Of a DNA stretch of 64,000 nt, positions 11,563-23,109 are shown in pieces. This stretch comes from Hypericum androsaemum (taxonomy: Eukaryota > Streptophyta > Magnoliopsida > Malpighiales > Hypericaceae). A program made the translations under genes and the position numbers. Position 1 is the first letter of the stretch; every line of letters begins with the position of its first letter. The DNA is taken from NCBI GenBank assembly GCA_963995505.1, contig OZ023180.1, positions 17,994,689-18,058,688 of the forward strand, read 5' to 3'. The notes under the pieces were generated by a model, which was not told where the DNA came from, ran no database searches, and was given only the letters and a program-made list of their open reading frames with translations.

Positions 11563-13867
11563 ATGCATATCCTCAAACCCTCACCTTGCAAGCTCGCGCC
11601 TCCGCCGGGGCTGATCATCCCCCGCCTACGTCCCCCCGCCTGCCGCGGCGGCGGAGGAGGAGGATTCGAGCTCTCCGTCCCCCTGCGCGGCGGCGGAGGG
11701 CCCACTCACGTGACCGCCCCGTCGCGGAAGCCGAGAGAGCAAGATGTTAAGAGCGTCGACGTGGCGACGTTGGGGAACCTGTGCGTGGACATCGTCCTCG
11801 GTGTTCCCGAGTTGCCCCCGCCGTCCCGCGACGCTCGCCTCGCTTTCATGCGCCGCCTCTCCTCCTCCCCTCCCGATAAGGTTCCTTCTCCTTCCTTCAG
11901 ATAAAATTTAATTTAATTTAGAAATATAATCGACATTTAGGCGTTAGGGCGGGGATTTTGGTGCTCCGCGGTTGGTTTGATTTGTGTTTGTTTGTTTGTT
12001 TCGGGGGAATCAGCGGTACTGGGAAGCTGGTGGGAACTGCAACATGGCTATAGCAGCAGCCAGGCTGGGGCTCCGCTGCGCAACGATAGGTCACATTGGC
12101 GACGAGGTTTACGGGGAGTTCCTTTTGGATGTGCTTCGCGAGGAAGGGATTAATGTGGTTGGTATGATGGATCAAGACGAGGAGCCTGATAATGTCGATG
12201 GTTTCGGTACCTTGCCTTACGAGACTCTATTGTGTTGGGTGCTTGTGGACCCTTTGCAAAGGCATGGATTTTGTAGGTATAATTTATGCTCGTCTTGTAG
12301 TCAGCCCTCTTCTTCTAGTCACTAGCTCAGTCCCGCGAGTTGTGCTAATTTATCTGTTCTTGTTGTCTAAATTTCAGTCGCGCCGATTTTAGTAACGAGC
12401 CTGCCTTTAGCTGGATGAGAGGGTTGACGGAGGAAGTAAAGACAGCCATCAGACAGTCCAAGATATTGTTCTGCAATGGTTATGGATTTGATGAATTTTC
12501 TCCTAGTGTATTGGTTTCTGCCATAGATCATGCCGCTGAGGTTGAAACGACAATCTTTTTTGATCCTGGACCGCGTGGAAAGAGTCTTGCTAAGGGGACA
12601 CCCGACGAGCAACAAGCTCTTGTTCATCTCTTGAAAATGAGTGATGTTCTCCTGCTAACATCTGATGAGGTCTGCTGTTACTTAGCTTAAACTGCTTAAA
12701 TAGGCTGTCTGATAAATGGGTCTGCCTCTAACTATAATCTGAGGCTCCTTTAATATTCTTTTTACAATTCTCAATAATATGCTTTCACAAGAATGATTGC
12801 ATGGACAAATCTGAAAAATGTTGCTATCCTTGGTCTGTTTCTGAAGTTCTATTCTAATTCGGTTGATATGTATTATCATCTTCTAGGCTGAGTCATTAAC
12901 TGGCATCGGGAATCCCATACTGGCTGGACAAGAGTTGCTCAGGAAGGGAATCCGCACAAAATGGGTGATTGTTAAATTGGGTTCTAGGGGATCAACTCTT
13001 GTTAGCATGTCTAACATCTCTTGTGCCCCGGCATTCAGGGTACGTAGCTGTTGACATCATGATATAGATTTGTTTGATCTTTGGCTTTCGTGGAAGATTT
13101 GGAAAATATTTTGGTTCACCAAGCCTTTTAGTTTATATGGCCGAACCTATGAATAAATGCTAGCTCTTGCTTGCTTACATTTATGAGGATCTTCTCTGAG
13201 ACATGGTTGTCAGTTAATGACTGAAATAGCGGCTCCAATTCGACTTCTTTCAAAGCATGCTCAAAAGAAATTTGAATTTCTCTGTCCCATCTCTTCTTGC
13301 ATGGGATTTCTCATTTTCATTTTACAATCCAAATTTCTCATTAGTTGAGGTTTGTTTCTATTGGGGCTCAAAAGCATTATTTTCAAGTCCATCTCATTTT
13401 GTGCTACAGTAATCCATCCGTCTCACTGAAGTATTTCCTTTTTTAAAAAAGAAATGATGATTCTGGTTGATTTTTTTTTTCAGGTGCATGTTATTGATAC
13501 TGTTGGATGTGGTGATAGTTTTGTTGCGGCAATTGCATATGGATTTATACACGACTTGCCCTTGGTGAATACATTGACCATAGCAAATGCAGTTGGTGCT
13601 GCTACTGCTATGGGCAGCGGGGCTGGGCGCAATGTGGCCACTCTAGACAAAGTGATAGAAATCTTGAGCGTGTCAAACATCAACGAGGATGATGAGTTTT
13701 GGGAGGACCTTGTAAACTCTGTAGACAGCAACAGCGTCATATTTCCTTCGAAAAAGGTTGTAAATGGAAGCAAGAGTCAGTCTAATCGTGTTTCCTTGAA
13801 GAAGGTGGTCGGGGAGCTGCTATCTGAGCTGGAATCTAAGCATTTAGAGGGGAAAGTGGCTCCTTGA
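11563..13867 (+). CDS. pfkB-family carbohydrate kinase
   Basis: Five exons join in frame: 11563-11880, 12014-12276, 12378-12669, 12887-13039 and 13484-13867. They give a 469-residue ribokinase/pfkB-fold enzyme. The N-terminal glycine motif EAGGNCNMAIAAARLG starts at residue 110. The C-terminal signature DTVGCGDSF (347-355) contains the presumed catalytic base Asp353 and the anion-hole glycines. The family phosphorylates sugars or nucleosides with ATP; the substrate cannot be read from the sequence. About 75 N-terminal residues rich in Pro, Gly and Arg, followed by a polar tract, could be a plastid or mitochondrial transit peptide. The frame is open further upstream (to 11332), but the ATG at 11563 directly precedes the transit-like segment. 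An exceptionally GC-rich first exon contrasts with AT-rich introns. Confidence 0.9.
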
Positions 13868-14226
13868 CTGACAAAGAGGACATACTCGTTCCTGGCAAGC
13901 TTCATCTCCGCGGGCCTCAACGGTTTTTCAACTTGTATGCAGGGGTGGTCTTGCCTTTAATGACATTGACGCATCGGGATCGAAGGCGTACTACTTTCTT
14001 GGATGAACTCTGATAACCGAGTCGGTTAGATTTTTCTTCTAATTTTTTTCCCTGATTGTTTCTTGAAATGATGTTTCACCAGATTCAGCAATCTGTGGGG
14101 CCATCGAGAATAGCTTGATTAGATTGACATACCCATATAGAAAAGGTTTCCTTATGCTAGCTCTTTTGCCGACTAAACAGCCGGGCTGATTTGCTTGTCC
14201 GATACAAGTTATGCTTCTTCTCATTG
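13868..14226. other. 3' flank of the kinase gene
   Basis: Presumed 3' untranslated and terminator sequence of the pfkB kinase; no further gene is seen. The sequence CATTG at 14222-14226 is the left copy of the duplication made by the adjacent LTR insertion. Confidence 0.5.
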
Positions 14227-14439
14227 TGTTGTGGGAAAAGTGGTACAAGAACGCAAGACTTCCCGAGACGGTCCGGAGTGATCGTCCCAAGGTCGGTCCA
14301 ACGGAATGGGTGAAAAAAGTTTTACGAACCTTAGACGTTCGGTCTAAGGGAGAGGGGGAAAAAAGAGCTATGCTACGGAAAGGAAAAGTAATGATCCTTT
14401 GGTCTTGTGCCCGGGCCCTCCTTATATAGACGATGCCAA

Positions 14440-15020
14440 CCGCCTCAAACGATGTCAACTTGGCACCGACTCATGATGGAAACCGAAACCGAAACCGCCT
14501 TTAGACGATGCCAACTTGGCAACTGACTCATGATGGAAACCGAAGCCGCCTTAGACAATGCCAACTTGGCTACCGACTCATGATGGAAACCGAAGTCGCC
14601 TTAGACAATGCCAACTTGGCTACCGACTCATGATGGAAATCGAAGCCGCCTTAGACAATGCCAACTTGGCTACCGACTCATGATGGAAATCGAAACCATC
14701 TTTGACAATGCCGACTTGGCTACTGACTCATGATAGAAACCGAAATCGCCTTAGTTAATGCCGACTTGGCTACCGACTCGGCTACCGACTCATGATAAAA
14801 ACACAAACCGCCTTAGTCCTATCGATGACGCCAACTTGGCTCCGACTCATGATGGAAATCGAAGCCACCTTTAGACGATGCCAACTTGACTACAACTCAT
14901 GATGAAAACTGAAACCGCCTTTGTCATATCGATGATGCCAACTTGGCTCCGGTTTATGATGAAAAATGCAAACCCCCTTAGTCATATCAATGTCAAAACC
15001 GCCTTAGTCACATTGAAGGA
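14440..15020. repeat. 50-bp tandem repeat inside the solo LTR
   Basis: The phrase TTAGACAATGCCAACTTGGC recurs at about 14551, 14601 and 14651, a 50-bp period. More diverged copies (GACTCATGATGGAAACCGAA plus ATGCCAACTTGGC) cover the rest, with length variation. There are about ten copies, without unique spacers. Confidence 0.9.
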
Positions 15021-15074
15021 CCGACTTGGCTCTGGCTCAGCTCGAACATTTTTGCCAAAATAACGTTATCTCTC

Positions 15075-15960
15075 AAAGCCCAATGAGTAGGCACCAAACG
15101 AGCGGCACCGAGTGAGCGAGCGGCACCAAATGAGCAAGAGGCACCAAATGAGCGAGAGGCACCGAGTGAGCGAGCACGCACCAAGTGAGCGACCGGTACC
15201 AAGTGAGCACCAAGCAAGCGGCAGTGAGCGAGCGGCACCAAGTGAGTGTGCGGCACCGAGTGAGCGCGCGGCACCATGTGATCGAGTGGCACCATGTGAG
15301 CGAGCGGCACCAAATGAGCGTGCGGCACCGAGTGAGCGAGCGAGACCGAGTGAGCCCGCGGCACCAAGTGAACGAACGGCACCGAGTGAGCGAGCACGCA
15401 CCAAGTGAGCGACCGGTACCGAGTGAGCGCGCGGCACTGAGTGAGCAATCGGCACCGAGTGAGCGAGCGGCACCGAGTGAGCGAGCGGCACCGAGTGAGC
15501 GACCGGTACCAAGTGAGCACCGAGCGAGCGGTATTGAGTGGGCGGCACCGAGTGAGCGCACGGCACCGAGTGAGGGATCGGCACCGAGTGAGCGAGCGGT
15601 ACCAAGTGAGCGAGCATGCACCAAGTGAGCGACCGGTATTAAATGAGCACCGAGCGAGCGGTATTGAGCGGGCGGCACCGAGTGAGCGGGCAGCACCGAG
15701 TGAGCGCGCGGCACCGAGTGAGTGATCGGCACCGAATTAGCGAGCAGCACCAAGTGAGCGACCGGTACCAAGTGAGCACCGAGCGAGTACGCACCGAGTG
15801 AACGGTATTGAACGGGCGGCACCGAGTGAGCGGGCGACACCGAGTGAGTGGGCGGCACCGAGTGACTGAGCGGCACCGAGTGAGTGATCGGCACCGAGTG
15901 AGCGAGCGGCACCATGTGAGCGAGCACATCGACCGAGCGAGGTGAGCAAAGCGCACGCAA
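15075..15960. repeat. Minisatellite of GAGCGAGCGGCACC(G/A)AGT units
   Basis: About 880 bp is built from short units resembling GAGCGAGCGGCACCGAGT, with higher-order blocks containing GACCGGTACCAAGTGAGCAC. Because the unit rarely contains stop codons, several frames stay open for 100-300 codons on both strands. This is a composition effect rather than coding. The array lies wholly inside the solo LTR. Confidence 0.92.
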
Positions 15961-16031
15961 GTGAAGAATGAACGAAACCAAAAATCTGGCTTAATCCAAA
16001 GCCGAGGCTTTTTTTGAGTCCCAACACATTG

Positions 16032-17357
16032 TTGATGCTATTTTCGTGAGAGCGAAATGAAGCTTCCTTCTCGTTAAGGATTCGCCCCTGCAGTTATGTA
16101 TCTTATATCTGCTGAAACTATTAGGCGGTACGATTATAATAGATGAGCTTCAGACAAGCGTAAAATGTCACTTTCATTTCAACACAAGCCTTACGAATTG
16201 GAAACACCGCTGAGACAGCTATCCCATAGTGACTGAAAGTGCGCGACTCTGGATCTCGAAGGTCAAAAACAATTAACATGTCATTTGAATCTTAGAAAGC
16301 GTAAACTACATCGGTCTGAAAGTAGACTGAACCAGTGGACACAATCATCTTCCAATCGCCCAGCCAATTTGAGCCCAATGCCATTGCTTCCGTCATCTGC
16401 AAAGGGCAGATCAGTTTGAATGTGTGGCTGTGGCTGTGGCTGTGGCTGTGGCTGTGGCTGTGGCTGTGGCTGTGGGCGTGGCCTGACCCGGACTCGACTT
16501 CGTTGTTTGTAGCCGACCCACGAAGGACGCAGAGTAATATAGTACCATGATCAGTAACAGCAGTTGCAAACACTGGAGAAAGAAATGGTCAACAGAAAAA
16601 ATATTACCCAAGTGGTGACTGGTGAGTATACACTGCGAGGACTGGCAAGGAAATTACATGTAGATATAAGCTTCTAGGCAAGAAATAGTGATCCCAAAGT
16701 AAATAACATATGGTAAATTTCAGAATCCATGGCCGCAATCTACCAAACCAAAACTCAGAGACCTAATTAAGGACAAAAAGAGATTTGAGGATGGTGTCAA
16801 GTTCATCAGAGACTACTTTTTAATCTTCTTCAGGAAATCAAGTTTTGACCATCTTTTACACTCAAATGTGCATAAAAACGTACGAGCTTTGAAGTAGAAC
16901 AAAATAGCCATGAGCGTTTGATTGTGACAACTGTAATGCATCTTCTAATGCGGAATGGCACTCGAACTTGATGCCATCGCCATTAAGAAAAAGATTCTCA
17001 ATCAGCTTTACGATCATCCAAGTCAAGATGCAAGATATACCTGCTAACTCATTAGGAAAAGTGTTTGCATCTCCAAGCATCGGAAGAACAACCAAGAAAG
17101 TGTCACTAAGACATTGACCTTCATATCCTCAATAACCATGCCTCCAGCTGCTAAGCACCCTTTGGGTCAGTTAATTATGAGTAGCAGTCTTCTTAACAAT
17201 TTTGCTCTTCATTCACTACTCCAACATGGAACAACATGGAGGTGATGATCTGCCCAGCAGCTACTAAATATAATGTTTGGTCATTCCGATGTCCAAACAA
17301 CTGAAAACAGCATACAGAGACGTGCCTGATCTGCCTTGTCCTAGTATTTACATCCAG
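16032..17357. other. Intergenic, possible exon remnants on the minus strand
   Basis: No gene can be assembled. On the minus strand an acceptor-like TGCCCTTTGCAG precedes an open segment (16292-16399) that ends with a stop. Another open segment (16862-17095) is followed by a donor-like GCAGGTATATC. These could be exons of an unrecognised gene or of a PPR transcript's 3' region, but no domain is recognisable. Confidence 0.3.
16423..16470. repeat. Hexanucleotide microsatellite (TGTGGC)8
   Basis: Eight uninterrupted copies of TGTGGC. Read on the minus strand in one frame it would encode alternating Ser-His. Confidence 0.95.
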
Positions 17358-19289
17358 CTATCCTTTCTTGGGAAATATGGGAAGCAAATCCAAGAGTTCA
17401 TTGAATTTTTCGTCTTGTGGAAGTGATTCTATTACCAGGGATACTACGGAGTCATCAAGTGACAAATTTTTGGCCTTCATTTTCTGGAGGAGCTGTATTA
17501 CTTTTCTGTCATTTTTCTCTTTGCAGAACCCACCAATTACCTTAGTATATGCAACATTATCCGGAGGAAATCCCTTCTCCTCCAACTCCGACAGTAAAGT
17601 TTCTGCCTCTCTCAATTGTTGTAGCTGACAAAGGCCTTTTACCACTTTCAGCATGATAGTATGCGTAGCATCAGTTGGCTTCAGACCCTGATCTTCCAGT
17701 TTGTGGAATAAATTCAATGCCAAGTCCAACTTCCCAGTTTCGCACAAGCCATTGATAAGGGAGTTGCATTCTTCCACATCCAAAAGACGCTCACCATCTT
17801 CCTCATTGAGAATTTTATCCATCAGATCAAGGGCCTCAGAAACACAATCATTCTGGAAAAGCCCATGAACATAAATACGATACGTGTCTGAATCAAGTTG
17901 AAGTTGATATAGTTGCATCTCATTGAAAAGCTGTCGAGCATCTTGCACCTTCCCATTCTTGAAAAGAGAACTCAGTAAGATACGAAACGTGGCAATAGTT
18001 GGAACAACTCCTTTGCTGATCATTTCCCTATAGAAGTTCATAGCTTCATCGATCTTGCAGTTCATGCAGTAGCCATTGATCAAAGTATTGTAGCAAACAG
18101 TATCAGCTTTACACCCTTTACCCTTCATGGAAGCAAAAATCTCTATCGCATTATCAAGCATGTTGGTTGAAATGTATCCATTCATCAATGTACAATATGT
18201 GATAGAGTTAGGTTGTACACCTCTTTCGACCATTGTTCCAAGCAGTTTGTTTGCATCTTCCATCTTTCCCTCCTTGCAGAGTGCCTTCATCAACGCAGTA
18301 CAGATTACCACATTAGGTTTAACTCCTTGTTGAAGCATCATATCAAACAATTCCACTGCTTCCTTCACCTTCCCTTGGGTCCCCATCATCTCAATCAACA
18401 CGCCAAATGTTATTAAATCAGGCTGCAGACCCTGATCCACCATCTCCTCAATCAAAGCTTTGCCCTCCTCCAGCCTCCCAAAGCGGGACAATCCATGCAC
18501 GAGTGAGTTATAAGAATAGACATCCGGATTCAGGCCCATATCTTTCATCTCCACAAAAAGCTCCCTGGCTTTGTCCAGAGATCCTTCCTTGGCCAAGCCA
18601 TCAATAAGGGTATTGTAAGTAATCAAATTCGGCTTGCAAATGATCCCCAGCTCTCCAACCCCATTCACCATCTCCTCGTGTATCATAAGAGCAACTCCCG
18701 AGTTCCCCGTGCTGCACAACCCTTTTATCAGAGCACCACAAGTAACCACATTGGGCTGGCAACCAAACGCGCCCATCTTCCTCACCACCCCGACGGCCTC
18801 CTCGACCTTATCCTCCATACACAACCCTCTAACAAATGTAGTAAAAGTAACAGAAGTGGGCCAGAAACCCCTCCTAAAGATCACCCCTAGAACCATAAAC
18901 CCGTCGCGAACACGCTTCGAGCTGCAAAAGCAATTCACCAACACGTTCAACGTGATGAAATCGGGCAGCAATCCCGCAGCGAACATACGATGGCACAGGG
19001 CAATAACCGCCGAATGGTGCCGACTCTTGGAAAGCCCACTGAGTATGTAATTAAACGAGGCGATTGGGGCAGCGGGTTGCGAGCGGATCATGTAATCGAA
19101 GAAGTAAAGCGCGTCTTCGAGCTTCACCTTACCGGATTTGCAGTTTACGGAGAGGAAGTTGTGGAGAGATATTTGGGGGACGTAATCGGTCCTCTGAGCG
19201 GCGGGAAACGAGCCCGCAGTAGTTAGGGGCTTCCGTAGGCTTGATGAGGAGGAGGCGGCGGCGGCCGAGGCGCTGCGCCGGAGAAGCAT
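17358..19289 (-). CDS. P-class pentatricopeptide repeat protein, restorer-like
   Basis: An intronless 643-residue protein. An N-terminal presequence rich in Ser, Ala and Arg (MLLRRSASAAAASSSSS) points to mitochondria, or possibly plastids. From about residue 74 to the end there are about sixteen tandem 35-residue PPR motifs, for example VVTCGALIKGLCSTGN and LITYNTLIDGLAKEGS. The Asn and Asp/Ser residues at the RNA-specifying positions vary from repeat to repeat. There are no E, DYW or SMR domains. The repeat style (GLC, GYCMN, LFNEM) resembles the restorer-of-fertility-like clade, whose members bind organellar RNA and guide its cleavage or stabilisation. The RNA target cannot be inferred reliably. 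The frame is intact. Confidence 0.95.
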   Translation of the reverse strand: MLLRRSASAAAASSSSSLRKPLTTAGSFPAAQRTDYVPQISLHNFLSVNCKSGKVKLEDALYFFDYMIRSQPAAPIASFNYILSGLSKSRHHSAVIALCHRMFAAGLLPDFITLNVLVNCFCSSKRVRDGFMVLGVIFRRGFWPTSVTFTTFVRGLCMEDKVEEAVGVVRKMGAFGCQPNVVTCGALIKGLCSTGNSGVALMIHEEMVNGVGELGIICKPNLITYNTLIDGLAKEGSLDKARELFVEMKDMGLNPDVYSYNSLVHGLSRFGRLEEGKALIEEMVDQGLQPDLITFGVLIEMMGTQGKVKEAVELFDMMLQQGVKPNVVICTALMKALCKEGKMEDANKLLGTMVERGVQPNSITYCTLMNGYISTNMLDNAIEIFASMKGKGCKADTVCYNTLINGYCMNCKIDEAMNFYREMISKGVVPTIATFRILLSSLFKNGKVQDARQLFNEMQLYQLQLDSDTYRIYVHGLFQNDCVSEALDLMDKILNEEDGERLLDVEECNSLINGLCETGKLDLALNLFHKLEDQGLKPTDATHTIMLKVVKGLCQLQQLREAETLLSELEEKGFPPDNVAYTKVIGGFCKEKNDRKVIQLLQKMKAKNLSLDDSVVSLVIESLPQDEKFNELLDLLPIFPKKG

Positions 19290-19396
19290 TTGGTGTCCGG
19301 GGAGATGCGAATTGGAATTACCCTCTTCCTCTTTCCTGAGCTGGGTTTAAGGGCATTTTGTAATTTTATTTAGCATTGTTACATTATTAAATAATA

Positions 19397-20639
19397 GAAA
19401 ACGTTCACTTTAGTACCTTGTGGTAAAACAATTCGTCAATTAAGTCAAACATCTTCTAATTAGTTTTCCGAGCCTACGTGTCAAAACGACGTCGTTTTTT
19501 AACAATGTGGCATGCCAGGTCAGCTTTTCTATTACATTTGTAAAATGACGTGGTAAATTGGCAGAATAACAAAATAGTCACTGATTTAGATTAGGATTTT
19601 GTTCAAAACCCAAATTCTCTCTCTCCCCTGATACCAACACCCACTACTAACATCAACCAAGCTTGCTAACATACTTCGAGACTAAAAACTCCCAAGACAA
19701 TCCTAATCTAAATGGGTTGAAGAAGATGGGGACGGCGAGGTCGTGGAGGCTCTCAGGAGAAGGAGAAGTTCAGCTAGCCGTCGTCCTGGGTTTCTTGAAA
19801 GAAATTGTCTCACGGCGAGCGGATGGGTTAATCTCAATTATCTCACGGCGGCCGTTCATCTTCTTCATCACCTCCACGAACCTTGCTAGAGACTCAGAAT
19901 CCTCCCTCCTCTCCTCCTCTGGCACCGCCGCTCGTTTCCTTCGAACCTGTCGTCGCCGGGAGAAGAGCAATCAGTCACCGCCTCGTCGGGGTTTTCTGTA
20001 GAGCTCGGTGTTGGGGCGGATGGGCGTCCTCGTTCCCCAATTCCGACCCGAACAACAAAAAATCAGTTGAAAAAGAGAAACGGGTATTTTTCCCACTTAT
20101 CAAAGCCGGCGATGATAGAGCTTCTCCCTTTTCTTCCTTCTTCGGCCTTGTTGATTTTCCTAATCGGAAGCAATTTGGTCCCAAAGGAAGAAGCTTTACT
20201 GGGTGGCTCGTCTCCTAGGTTGAAAATCTACCCAATTGATAAATTCTGTTTCTTTTTGAATGTTAGCAAGCTTGGTTGATATTAGTGGTTGGTGTTGGTG
20301 TCGGGGAAGAAGATGGTGTTAGTGGTTGGTGTTGGTGTCGGGGAAGAAGATTGGGGAGAGAGAAAATTTGGGTTTTGAACAAAATCCTAATCTAAATAGT
20401 GACTATTTTGTTATTTTGCCAACTTATCACGTCATTTTACAAGTGTAATAGAAAAGCTGATGTGGCGTGCCATATTGTTAAAAAAACGACGTCGTTTTGA
20501 CACGTACGTTCGGAAAAACTATTCGAGGCTCTACGTAATTTTAATTAGAAGATGTTTGACTCAATTGATTGATTTTTTACTACAACGTACTAAAGTATTT
20601 TTTGACGATATTACACGATATTAAAATAAACTTTTCCCT
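19397..20639. mobile_element. Non-autonomous TIR element, about 1.2 kb
   Basis: A left arm of about 285 bp (19397-19680) is repeated in reverse complement at about 20260-20639. Shared blocks are TTAGTACCTTGTGGT-like ends, CAAACATCTTCTAATTA, AAAACGACGTCGTTTT and CAAGCTTGCTAACAT. The flanks TAAATAATA and TAAATATTT may be a decayed 9-bp target duplication. The GC-rich interior (19720-20210) contains open frames that I do not recognise. MULE membership is plausible but not proven. Confidence 0.7.
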
Positions 20640-20709
20640 TAAATATTTCACCGCATAAAGATTGAGCTAGTAGTGTAGACTATTTTTTATAAGGTGAGGT
20701 TAGATTTTT

Positions 20710-21567
20710 GAGATAATTATCCTCAGGACTCTAGGGTATAGTCAAATAGACTCTGAGCACCACCCTGTAGTTTTCTTACTAATTTCCAAGCCCCTGTAGT
20801 TTGGTTTTTATTATACTCTCCGGTCCCCCGCTGACGTCATCGATTTTTTTTATCCTGAAATGACTATTATACCCCTAGAGTTGTCTTCTACCTCCCCTCC
20901 GGTGAACCTTCCATCTTCTCCGGCGACCCTCTGTCTTCTCCGGCGACATCTCCGGCGACATCGCCGTGGACGGCATCTCCGGCGATATCACACGCTAAAC
21001 AGTAACCGCATTAGAAATATTTTGGAGATTTTAAAAACTGATCGAAGAAGAAGCTAAAGCTTTGGAAAAGGCGGAGAAAGAAGGAGAAGCCCCGGTCGCT
21101 GTTTCTGATCTTCCTGCTGAAGCGTAATCTCAGCTCTCCTCTCTCGATTACTGTTCGTGACGATCGCTCCTTCATCTTTTTTCTTTTTTCCCCGATCGGA
21201 AATTCTATTGAGCGGATTTGTTCTTATGCGAAGACAGGGGATTGGCCTATTTCGCTCCTTCTCCGGCGACATCTCCCTGAGCTTTTCTAGCGTATATCTT
21301 TTTCTCCTGATAATCTTAATCTCCGGAGATGTCGCCGGAGAAGACGGAGGGTCGCCGTAGAAGATGGAAGGTTCACCGGAGGGGAGGTAGAAGACAACTC
21401 TAGGGGTATAATAGTCATTTCAGGATGAAAAAAAAATCGATGACGTCAGCGGGGGACCGGAGAGTATAATAAAAACCAAACTACAGGGGCTTGGAAATTA
21501 GTAGGGAAACTACAGCATCCTCAGAGTCTATTTGACTATACCCTGTGGTCCTAAGAGTAATTATCTC
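20710..21567. mobile_element. Mutator-like element (858 bp) with perfect 9-bp TSD
   Basis: The inverted repeats start GAGATAATTA and are more than 250 bp long. They include TAGTCAAATAGACTC, CTGACGTCA and CTTCTACCTCCCCTCCGGTG blocks. An exact 9-bp repeat TAGATTTTT flanks the element (20701-20709 and 21568-21576). The two arms leave an interior of only about 300 bp. No transposase is present. The central part is rich in CTCCGGCGACAT repeats. Confidence 0.9.
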
Positions 21568-22051
21568 TAGATTTTTTTTGGTAGGATAAGGTGAGGTAGG
21601 ATTAGGGAAAGGTTGAATATGAAAGAATTTTTTATTTTATGTTAATTATATAGCACCATAGTAGTATAAAATAAAAATGATGATGATGATAAGACTACTC
21701 ACAGTAGTCGTTCACCCGAGCGATCGGGTGAATATTTTATTATTAAAAAAAATGAATTAGAAGTCAATCCCGCTCCCGAGCGAATTGGGGGCCCTTTTTT
21801 TCAATAATTTAACTATCTAGTTATTTCCACTTGGCATAATATTATTCATAAAAATAGATTTATTCGGATAAGATTTTTGTGGTTAGCTTATCTTTAGTAA
21901 TAAATTAAAAAAATAATTTAAAAATGATTAAATTTTGTATCTCTATAAATAGAGTCCAATGTTAACATATTTTCATATACCATCTAAAATTCTCTCTTCT
22001 TTCACTACATAATCTCTTCTTATAAATTGTCTCTATTATATTATTTCTATT

Positions 22052-23103
22052 ATGGATCCAAATGATCCAAAATTTTCAAATTATCACTCGTTCGGATCTT
22101 ATAATCCTTCATCTTATCTAAATTCTGGAGAGTATTCGAACTCTCCACCATTTTATACCTCTCAATTTTTGCCAAATCTTTCCCAAATGCCATTGTTCCA
22201 ACACCAACCCCCCCAAAATATTCCACAACACTTATCCTTCGATGCAGCTAGCCAGGTTAAAACTAAAAAGCCTGCACTAATTAATTGGGGTGTCAAAGAA
22301 GACATTGCCCTAATGTCAGCTTACATCTTCTGTAGCGAAGATAGTGTTATTGGAAAAAATCAGAAGAGTGCCTCGCTATGGTCCCGAGTGAGTGATTTGT
22401 ACCATGAAGCTCAAGCAGAAAAACAGGAAGAGATCCATGCAAGAAATGTGCCAGCAATAAAAGGTCGTTATAAACGACTTAATGAAAATGGAGCAAGGTG
22501 GGTCGGTGTCTACCGAGAAGCATTGAAAAGGAAACAGAGCGGCATAAGCGAGGCAGATGTTGAGGCCGAAGCTCAAGCACTTTATGAAAAAAAAGGTGGA
22601 AAAAAATTTACTGACCTTGTTGTTTTTAATGAAGTTAGTGTAAATCTCCCAAATGGCAAATTGAAGAAGGAGATCGCGCTGCAACAAATTTTTCTCCGCA
22701 GAACGAGGAGGAGGAAATAGAAAGTGCTGGGAGCTCGAAGAGGTCAAAGAATACCGAAGAAGGGGATTATTCAATCCCATCTAACTCAGAAGATCCAATC
22801 ACCAGGTCTGCAACAGTTTCCCGCCCTATGGGCAGAGATGCTGCCAAAAAAAGGAAAGGAAAAGTTAAAGCATCTAATGATGTTGCAGCAGAACTTCGTG
22901 AGATGAGAATAACCAGAGATAATGAAAATGAAATTTTGATGAAGACATTGGAGATGCAACAACAACTGGAGGAAAAAAGGGAGGCCAGGAAGAATAAGGA
23001 GTTGAATAAAATCATGTTGACTGCTTTGATTTCAAAACAGCATTTATCCTCAGAAGATGAAGAGTTAAAGAGTTGTCTAATAGCTCGATTGTTTGGAAAC
23101 TGA
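22052..23103 (+). pseudogene. Harbinger ORF1 (SANT/NAM-associated protein), frameshifted
   Basis: The first frame (222 codons from the ATG at 22052) has a Gln/Asn/Pro-rich start. A trihelix/SANT-like segment follows (NWGVKEDIALMSAYIFCSED, then GRYKRLNENGARWVGVY) of the kind found in the DNA-binding partner of PIF/Harbinger transposases and in NAM-associated proteins. The frame ends near 22720. The continuation (NEEEEIESAGSSKRSK, then KKRKGKVKA and the coiled-coil C terminus ending at 23103) is one frame lower. A one-base deletion near 22690 would explain this. The coiled coil and C terminus are otherwise well preserved, so the break looks recent. A sequencing error is possible. Confidence 0.75.
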
Positions 23104-23109
23104 TTAGTT

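Larger units (their letters stand above)
14227..16026. mobile_element. Solo LTR (1.8 kb) with 5-bp TSD
   Basis: The unit starts TGTTGTGGGA and ends TCCCAACA, the TG...CA inverted termini of an LTR. It is flanked by an exact 5-bp repeat CATTG (14222-14226 and 16027-16031). No second LTR, primer-binding site or gag/pol sequence is present, so it is best read as a solo LTR left by recombination. A TATA-like box CCTTATATAG lies about 14421-14430. Most of the rest is tandem repeat. The family is unknown; its length fits a large Gypsy-type LTR. Confidence 0.75.

Noticed and set aside
14440..15020. CRISPR-like periodic repeats
   Set aside because: The copies are head-to-tail with no unique spacers, in plant nuclear DNA.
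15073..15981. A 302-codon minus-strand open frame of AHSVP-type repeats and overlapping long frames
   Set aside because: It arises from the minisatellite, occurs in several frames on both strands, and lies inside a solo LTR.
16292..16573. Ser-His-rich protein
   Set aside because: The His repeats are just the TGTGGC microsatellite; only the short segment after the acceptor could be an exon.
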